Assembly: GCA_963693085.1 (NCBI GenBank)
Contig: OY856412.1
Coordinates: forward strand, 1,058,860,244 to 1,058,924,243
Source of the DNA: Alisma plantago-aquatica
Lineage: Eukaryota > Streptophyta > Magnoliopsida > Alismatales > Alismataceae
Direction: 5' to 3'
DNA: 64,000 nucleotides
Shown here piece by piece: positions 57,740-64,000 of the stretch (positions within the stretch are counted from its first letter, which is position 1; every line of letters begins with the position of its first letter). The notes under the pieces were generated by a model. It saw only the letters and a list, made by a program, of their open reading frames with translations, ran no database searches and was not told the origin of the DNA. The translations under genes were made by a program, and so were the position numbers.

Positions 57740-60110
57740 CTGCGAGCCAATCACCCTTGAATCATATTCATAGTGATTTTCAAACATGTCCCACATGTTA
57801 CTGTGCTCTAGTGCGAACGTAGTGAGTAATGGCAACACCTTGCCAACGTCAGTATAAATTGCATGTCTCACATCTCTTCGATGTACGTCACACGTATGAG
57901 ATGGAGTTACCGTAATATGCGATATAGTATTCCTTTGCTAACCTTTAGCCACATTGCATGATCAAGGATTCCATACTTGTCATCAATGAGAGGAATATCT
58001 ATAATTTCATCTCATGAACTTCCAGATCCATATAGTATCCACTGTTGTTCTCCAACACATAGATACTTGGCATTTCCTTTTAAATGGTTTTATTAAAACA
58101 CTTCCAATTATCAACAACTTTCACTTTTATATATCCTATATATGTTTTGCGATTAATTTTCTGTCCTTTTCGGAAGTCCGCATCAATGTAACTCTTTACA
58201 TTGAACTCTTCCTTGTCTCCATAGAACTAGTACTTCTCAAGTACTCATCAAGTTCTCATGGTATTCCAGTAACCCTTACTGGAAGTAGACAGACATCCAT
58301 TCATCATGTCCCACATACGAGTTATCAGGATGAGCACATCATATTGCCATGTCCTACATACAAGATGATGAATGAATTTTGTTCTTGCCATGTCGATACA
58401 TGCAAGATAATGGGATGATTACATACATGATAGATCCATATCTATTCTTAGTGTTCCCATTCTTCATAAGAATTGGACACTTGACCTTAAGATACTAACT
58501 CCATGTAACATGGACAAGTTTTCTCCCACTGAATCTGTGCATACTGAACCCTTCAGTATAGATTGCCAATGTATGTTTTCTCTTTTCAGGTCAAGAGGTT
58601 TTCGAGAACTATCTCTATAGATCTCTATTCCTATCACATAGGAAACATCTCTATCTTCCTTAAAGATAATTTCCACTTTTGGATTTCCATTCCAGAACAT
58701 TTCCATTTCACATCAACATGTGGAATGTGAACACGCTCCAACTAAATCACAGATCCCTTCTTTATCTTTGAAATATCAGTCAAACCCTTTGACTATATCA
58801 TCAAAGTAAAGATCCAATTCTGAGTTGCTTGTACTCAATCAATCACATGGATTAGTCCATTGTAACTTATAGACTTCATTAGCATTAGTGGATTCATAAA
58901 CCTTATAGGTTGTGTCACGTACACATCCTTGTTTTATTCCTCATAGGAATGTGGTTTTAGTATCCATATGCCAAATGTCTTAGTCATTAAGTTGCAATCA
59001 ACAAGCATCATCCTTCTCAAAATGTTATCCATGTGTCTTAACACTTAAGACTCATTTGCACTTATGGATTTCATCCAATGAGTGATACCATCAAGGTCAT
59101 ACCTTATGGTTCACATGGATGTCATTTAGGATGCAATGGTCATAAACCATAACTCAAAATTCGGTTCCTCATATTCATCTAGATAGTTGACTCATCACAT
59201 GAACAACTCATCACATAGATAAACGAGGTGTATCCGTCAAGGATATAAGAACTCACAACTTTTTGTGATTCTTAATGTCCTTTATTAGTGTGGGGTATTC
59301 TTTTATTAAGAAGAATTCCGTTATTTGATAATCATTCTCTAACTCCTTAGAGTATGATTCCTTCTTGATTTAGACATCACCATGCCTTAATCATGAGTTC
59401 ACTATGATACACTATCATAATCACTCATAAGGATCTCAAACATTTGGTCCAAGTATTTCATTCATTGATCTCATCAGGAATTAACACTTTACCGACTTTG
59501 CACTTCATCTATGATAATCTTGAACACTTCAAGATATTCATATTGGTATTTATCTAAACACCATTTGAAGTATTAGCATTTGTTCCAATAGGTATGTAAA
59601 TACATCACATGTATCATACCTAATAGGATAATCATTCTCCCACTACCTTTAGTGAAGATTGATGAATCATGTCCAAGATATTCATGTCTCTTACTGGTTC
59701 TCTAACCAAAAGAGTCTAGATTTATCCATCACATGGCCACTAGAAATGAATTTCTCATGATTGATGCTAATTGTATTGTTTGAGTTATCAATAACTATTA
59801 GGTATCATTTTATCTTATTCATATCAAATACCACAAGATAAACAAGGCATTGCCACAAAGATCATATCTTTACAAATTGAAACATCTCTTTATTGATTGC
59901 CATCATTGTCATACAATATGCAAAAATAAAGTGTTTCTATCTATTGGCAAATATGAAATAGCAGTTCATAACTATATTACATGACTTTTAGGCTGAAAAT
60001 AAACTAAAGTACTCCTATCTATGGCAGCAACGCTTGCCCCATCTATTGAGTGCTTTACACTTTACATCTTGGTATCATATATCTCAAAAGTGTTACAAGT
60101 TTACTTTTAT
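57740..60110 (-). pseudogene. Degenerate pol region of element H
   Basis: Where integrase, RT and RNase H are expected, only traces are readable. The clearest is at 58464-58706 (FKEDRDVSYVIGIEIYRDSSRKPLDLKRENIHWQSILKGS), which resembles the copia RT segment around EASYVLGIEIHRDRS. I could not recognise integrase or the RT palm motifs in 58,710-60,110. At 2.4 kb the region is also shorter than a normal copia pol of about 3.3 kb, so large deletions are likely. Confidence 0.55.
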
Positions 60111-60117
60111 GACACCT

Positions 60118-60972
60118 TTAAGTAGAGACGGTTGTCGCCTCCTTCTTCTTTTGTTCTTCCAGATAGAGAGGATAATTTCTTTTCCAATGTCCTGGCTTTT
60201 GACAATGGTGGCAATTTCCTTTCTTGGTCACGCCTCCCTTGGCCTTGAGAGCTGAAGACGACTTGGGCTCCTGGCTAGCATCAGAACCTTTCTTAGCTTT
60301 GCCCTTGCCCTTACGCTTGGACTTACCTTTCTTGCTCGTGATCACCATCACAGACTTAGGCTTGTCTTTCTTCATCTGTGTCTCGGTTGTCCTCAACATG
60401 CTCAACAGCTCTGACAGTAGCCTATCAAAGTTGTTCATGTTGTAGTTCATCACAAACTGACTGTAGGATTCTGGCAAAGATTGCAGTATCACGTCAGTAG
60501 CCAACTCTTGGCTCAGTGCAAATCCCAGTCTTTGCAGGTTCTCCACATACCCAATCATCTTGAGTGTGTGAGGACCAACTGGATCTCCTTCTGTCATGAT
60601 GCACTTGAACAGTGCCCTTGAGACATCATATCTCTCCTGCCGCGCATGATCTTCATACATGTTCCTGAGATGCTGAATCATCTTAATGACACCCATGTTC
60701 TCATGTTGTCTCTGCAACTCGTGGTTCATGGAGCACAACATCAAGCACTTTGCATCAATGGCATCATCAGAATGCTTCTTGTATGCATCCCTTTCTGCCT
60801 TTGGTGCATTAGGAGCAGGTTCCTCTGGAGTTGGAGTATCCAGGACATAGAGCTTTCACTCTTGTGTGAGAACAATTCTCAATGTCCTATACCATTCGTA
60901 GAAGTTTGTCCCATTTAGCTTGTCCTTTTCAAGGACCGATCGCAAAGAAAAGTGATTGTTGTTTGTTGTCAT
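60118..60972 (-). pseudogene. Element H gag (UBN2-type), one in-frame stop
   Basis: Minus strand from ATG 60972: MTTNNNHFSLRSVLEKDKLNGTNFYEWYRTLRIVLTQE, then a TGA (60858-60856), then KLYVLDTP continuing in frame to 60118. The body holds the copia gag domain (IKMIQHLRNMYEDHARQERYDVSRALFKCIMTEGDPVGPHTLKMIGYVENLQRLGF, LATDVILQSLPESYSQFVMNYNMNNFDRLLSELLSMLRTTE). It ends in a Lys/Gly-rich linker and a zinc knuckle CHHCQKPGHWKRNY, in which the last Cys reads Tyr. At about 284 codons this is full length for the gag part of a Tork-type polyprotein. It is much better preserved than the pol behind it. Confidence 0.9.
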
Positions 60973-61200
60973 TTGTACTACAAAAGGAAATATGCAATTT
61001 TACTCCAAAAACTGATTTTTGACTTATTTGATTGATTTGAAAAGTTGACGATATAATTAGTACTTTATTTAATTATCGCTCCCACTATTTTAGTTCAAAT
61101 TGATAGCTCTCACCATCAATTCGGAAGATTGCAGCGTACAACCTTCTAGTGGGCAAGATCCTGAAATCCTCTAAGTCATGGACCAGCTAGGGATGTCACC
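60973..61200 (-). other. Leader of element H, cut by G2
   Basis: Non-coding 228 bp between the gag start and the beginning of the Athila LTR at 61201. No primer site was identified with confidence and no LTR end is present, so the 5' part of the leader and the 5' LTR are displaced. Confidence 0.65.
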
Positions 61201-62815
61201 TGATGCGATGATTTTGAGTCGCATTTGTAGACTTGTTTTATTTGTGTTTTATGCATTTATTAGTCATTTTTGTGGTTAATGTTGCATAATTCATCTACTT
61301 TGGTCTATGATACTTCTCTATGTCAAATCTCCCTTATTTCAGTATTTTGAGCACAAATTATTTCAAGAATACATTTTGTGTAGGCTTATGTGGTTTCGTG
61401 TTGTAATTTCAGGAAAAACAAGTATCTGCTTCTGTCGATACCATCGACAGTGGTAAATACCATCGACCGGACCACAAGTTGCCAGCCACAAGGAGTAGAA
61501 GAAAGTCGATACTAGCGATAGTAGAGTCGATGGTATCGATTTACCATCAGGTTGCTGGCGAGAAGTGAGTCGATACTATCGATGCATATGTCGATAATAT
61601 CGGCTGGTGGAGTTACAGCGACACAAAAAGACAAAACTATCGCTACAGGTTTATCGATACCATCGACCCTCGTCGATGGTATCGAAATAGCATTAGGTGC
61701 AAAGACTAAAGAAAAGAAGAATTGACGATACCACGCAAGGTCGATACCATCGACCCGCGTCGATGGTATCGACACCGTCAGATACAAGTTTGCTTGAGAT
61801 CGATCTAAATCCGACGGCTGTGATTATTTGGTGACCTAACTCGGGGATTATACCTAATGACGGCGGCCAAGAGCAATCTATCACGTCATTAGCTACTGCA
61901 CACATCCCGAGAAGGTGTGGAGAGAAGAACAGAGCCCAGAAGCACGCCCCAGCCGATCCGGACGCCGAAGAAGACGATTTCCACCACCAAAAGGCGGGAG
62001 AACACGTATTCTATGCCAAGGAGCGCTTGGATCTTCTCCGTTCAGGGGTTTCACCACTCAATCACGTTTTTCTCCATGTTTCCCTTTTTCTACTCCACAT
62101 TTTGCTCTGAGATGAACATGCGGGGCTAATCCCCTTTGTCTTTAGGACTGGGAGTAGCCCGGGAATTCATTGTATGACAATTTTATCATAGTAATTCATC
62201 TTTTATCTCTTAAATCCGTGGTATAATTTCGTTTTCTCAATTATATTGTTATGCTTGATCACCATAATAATAATCTAATGCCCTTAATTACTTTGAAAGA
62301 ATAATTAACAGTTGAAAAGAGATGAAATTCATGTTAATTAACATATTCCTTGAACAAGGTGGTGTAAGGTTAATGGTGGATACCGAGAGATTGATTTTAA
62401 TGCACCTAGTTTAGGGTATAGGTTACTACGACGGTGGAACTGACCTAGACATATGTAGTGAATTGTACCATGACAGTGGGAAATTATGATTTCAGGCCAC
62501 TACCCAGATAGAGAGATAAATCTGAGTAACTACATAGAATTTAATACAATGAAAACCCGCGGTGAAACCGCAATCCTAAAGATCTCATCCTGAATTGATT
62601 AAACTAAACATTTAATCGATTGCTTTGTTTTGTTTTATTTCATTTTCTTTTAATTTTACAACAACTTCCAACTATTTAATCAGTCTAGCTGATTGCGAGT
62701 AGTTAGTAGTAGTCTCCGATAATTCACGTATCCCTAAGTTCGACTCGGGCCTCACAAAGGCCTATATTACATTGACGCGTACACTTGCGTTTCTACGCAC
62801 GTAAAAAGTGTGTCA
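61201..62815 (+). repeat. 5' LTR of G2 (1,615 bp)
   Basis: Starts TGATGCGATGATTTTGAG, ends GTGTCA, homologous along its length with 50691-52294. The palindrome array is present (61435-61773), and the terminal hairpin with its flank (about 43 bases, 61739-61781) is identical to that of G1 by eye, while surrounding sequence differs at many positions. Confidence 0.88.
61435..61773. repeat. Array of GTCGAT-N3-ATCGAC dyads in G2 LTR
   Basis: Dyads recur at about 61435, 61504, 61522, 61570, 61590, 61652 and 61740. The pair 61740-61773 is a perfect hairpin (15-bp arms, loop CCGC), as in G1. Several other dyads here are more degraded than in G1. Confidence 0.85.
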
Positions 62816-62821
62816 AGTTTT

Positions 62822-62839
62822 TGGTGTCGTTGTCGGGGA
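62822..62839 (+). other. Mutated primer-binding site of G2
   Basis: TGGTGTCGTTGTCGGGGA, corresponding to TGGCGCCGTTGC in G1, with C-to-T changes at two positions of the core. Confidence 0.75.
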
Positions 62840-63004
62840 TACGGAAATTGTCGGCACTACGAGTGCTGCAAGCGGCCACTCTAGGCCACTTTTTATTTTT
62901 TTTATTAGTTTGAAATCATTTCAAAAATTCATAGTCTATTTTCCAATTATTATAATCGTCAAACACTGTACTGAAATTAGATTTTCACTTTGTAGGTACT
63001 GTGT

Positions 63005-64000
63005 ATGGTGCAGACGCCTAGCAACGACTACACGCGACATGCACCAGAGGTTCCATTGTTGGGACCAGAAATCGGGGAGGATTATAATCAAGACCATCTG
63101 GAGGAAATAGATTCTGAACCCGAACAAGAAGAGATGGTAGAGCCACAGACAATATGGGAGAAGATCAAGGCTTCTTCTTCATCCGCTTCCAAGGGGCCGA
63201 TCAAGAAGTAGGCAATCAATATTCTGACATACAAGATTGATCCTGCGCTAATCAACTTGGTAAAGTCGAATGCATTCCATGGGCTCAAGAATGAAGACCC
63301 GGCCACGCATATAAGCCAATTTGTGGAGAATTATGACATGATAAAAATAGACAGATTTCCACAAGATACTCTCTATTTGAAGCTCTTCCCGAGTTCTCTA
63401 GCGGGAAATGCACGTGAGTGGTTGCACAATCTAGATGATGAATATGTGGAATCCTGGAACCACATGGTGGAGGTTTTCTTTGAAAGGTTCTTCCCGCCCG
63501 AGAAGACCAATGACATGATCAGGAATATCCACAACTTCACTCAGAAAGTAGGAGAGACCTACTCTGAGACCTGGGAAAGGTTTCAGATCATGCTTAGGTG
63601 GTGCCCGCATCACGGGCTTGACAAGGAGACACAGGTCAAGATCTTTTATTTTGCTCTCTCCGAGCATGATAGAAGTAACCTCGATTCAGCATGCTTAGGA
63701 TTCTTTTTGAACAACACCGACACGAGGTGTTGGGAAATCCTTAAGAACATGGCCAAGAAGCAATCGTGGGGCGACAGGGATGCCGTGGAGCATGTTCGAG
63801 TAGCAGGGGAGTCAAAAGCAATCAAGGAGCTGAATGAGAAGATGGACCTTCTCGTGAAGAAACTGCTTGCAAAGGAGGATCGTTTGACCTTAGGTATAGC
63901 CGATGATCGATTCGAGATGGTCATGCCTTCTAGCGTCACTTCACCTAAAGCCAAGGAGCAATGCCACATGGTAAAGCATTTTGATCACAATATCTCACTT
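63005..64000 (+). pseudogene. G2 gag fused in frame to protease C-terminus by deletion
   Basis: Start ATG 63005, aligned with G1. One stop at 63209 (TAG where G1 has CAG), then an open frame through the capsid domain (YKIDPALINLVKSNAFHGLKNEDPATHISQFVENYDMIKIDRF, REWLHNLDDEYVESWNHMVEVFFERFFPPEK, GETYSETWERFQIMLRWCPHHGLDKETQVKIFYFALSEHDRSNLD, IKELNEKMDLLVKKLLAKED). At about 63880 it passes directly into RLTLGIADDRFEMVMPSS, the region after the protease GRPF motif in G1. By comparison about 1,215 bp (405 codons) are missing, including the protease active site. The frame stays open to the edge of the window. Confidence 0.9.

Larger units (their letters stand above)
55479..61200 (-). mobile_element. 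Ty1-copia element H (Tork/Angela-like), 5' LTR not in window
   Basis: Minus strand: leader (61200 to 60973), gag (60972 to 60118), degenerate pol, polypurine tract, 3' LTR (57725 to 55479). It sits in G1's RT; the left target flank is GACCC (55474-55478). The 5' LTR does not appear: the leader is cut at 61200 by Athila copy G2. The LTR end sequence (AAACCCAACA) is nowhere in 61000-61200, so G2 interrupts the leader and not the LTR. Confidence 0.85.
61201..64000 (+). mobile_element. Athila-type Ty3-gypsy element, copy G2 (left part)
   Basis: A second insertion of the G1 family: 5' LTR 61201-62815, mutated primer site, gag from 63005, and an in-frame deletion joining gag to the end of the protease. 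It runs off the right edge. Left flank TCACC. It interrupts the leader of element H. Confidence 0.88.

Noticed and set aside
50691..62815. One Athila element with both LTRs (50691-52294 and 61201-62815) simply interrupted by copia
   Set aside because: The second LTR is followed by a primer site and gag, so it is a 5' LTR. The remaining G1 pol and the copia 5' LTR are missing, and flanking pentamers differ.

Overview
The window looks like a piece of a large flowering-plant genome made almost entirely of nested LTR retrotransposons. I see no intact host gene, tRNA, rRNA or CRISPR array. The plant assignment rests on the element lineages: Tekay/Del-type chromoviruses with long LTRs of about 4 kb and an initiator-Met tRNA primer site, Athila-type Ty3/gypsy elements with a TGGCGCC primer site, a Ty1/copia element with a UBN2-type gag, long-LTR derivatives without coding capacity, a hAT element and Tourist-like MITEs. 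The species cannot be named from this. All family names come from motif recognition; no search was run.

Left nest (1-30198). Two Tekay-type copies, A and B, lie on the minus strand and share one LTR: LTR 26179-30198, internal B, LTR 4772-8766, internal A (4771 to 1). A's own 3' LTR should start about 80 bp beyond the left edge. Copy C, of the same family on the plus strand, is a complete 12.6-kb element (9119-21710) inserted in the 3' end of B's pol. It is flanked by a near-perfect 5-bp duplication (GTAAG/TTAAG). All gag-pol genes here are broken by stops, frameshifts, deletions or lost catalytic residues.

Centre (30199-45229). A related pair of non-coding long-LTR elements stands tail to tail. 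E (plus strand, 3' part and LTR, to 34227) and D (minus strand, 34977-45229, complete, TSD TTTCT/TTTAT) form an inverted repeat of about 3.7-kb arms around a 749-bp spacer. The spacer holds about four copies of a 145-bp tandem unit. D is LARD-like: two LTRs of about 3.1 and 3.3 kb, a primer site, a polypurine tract and a 2.4-kb internal region with no recognisable protein. Its 5' LTR carries a 1,489-bp hAT element with perfect 8-bp duplications and a 239-bp Tourist-like MITE flanked by TTA.

Right nest (45230-64000). About 2 kb of unassigned DNA is followed by the 3' LTR and tail of a minus-strand element F. F is interrupted by Athila copy G1 (50691 onward), which is interrupted in its reverse transcriptase by a minus-strand copia element H (55479-61200). 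H is in turn interrupted in its leader by a second Athila copy, G2 (61201 onward). The missing parts of G1, H and F should lie to the right of the window in reverse nesting order.

The most unusual signals are two unrelated arrays of short palindromes in LTRs. The Athila LTRs carry GTCGAT-N3-ATCGAC dyads, including a perfect 15-bp-arm hairpin conserved in both copies. The copia LTR carries about eleven versions of AACCGATCGGTT just upstream of its putative TATA box. Other points of interest are the shared-LTR Tekay tandem, an in-frame gag-protease fusion deletion in G2, a roughly 3-kb Athila frame in G1 broken only by stop codons, and a low-divergence tract between the otherwise diverged LTRs of C.
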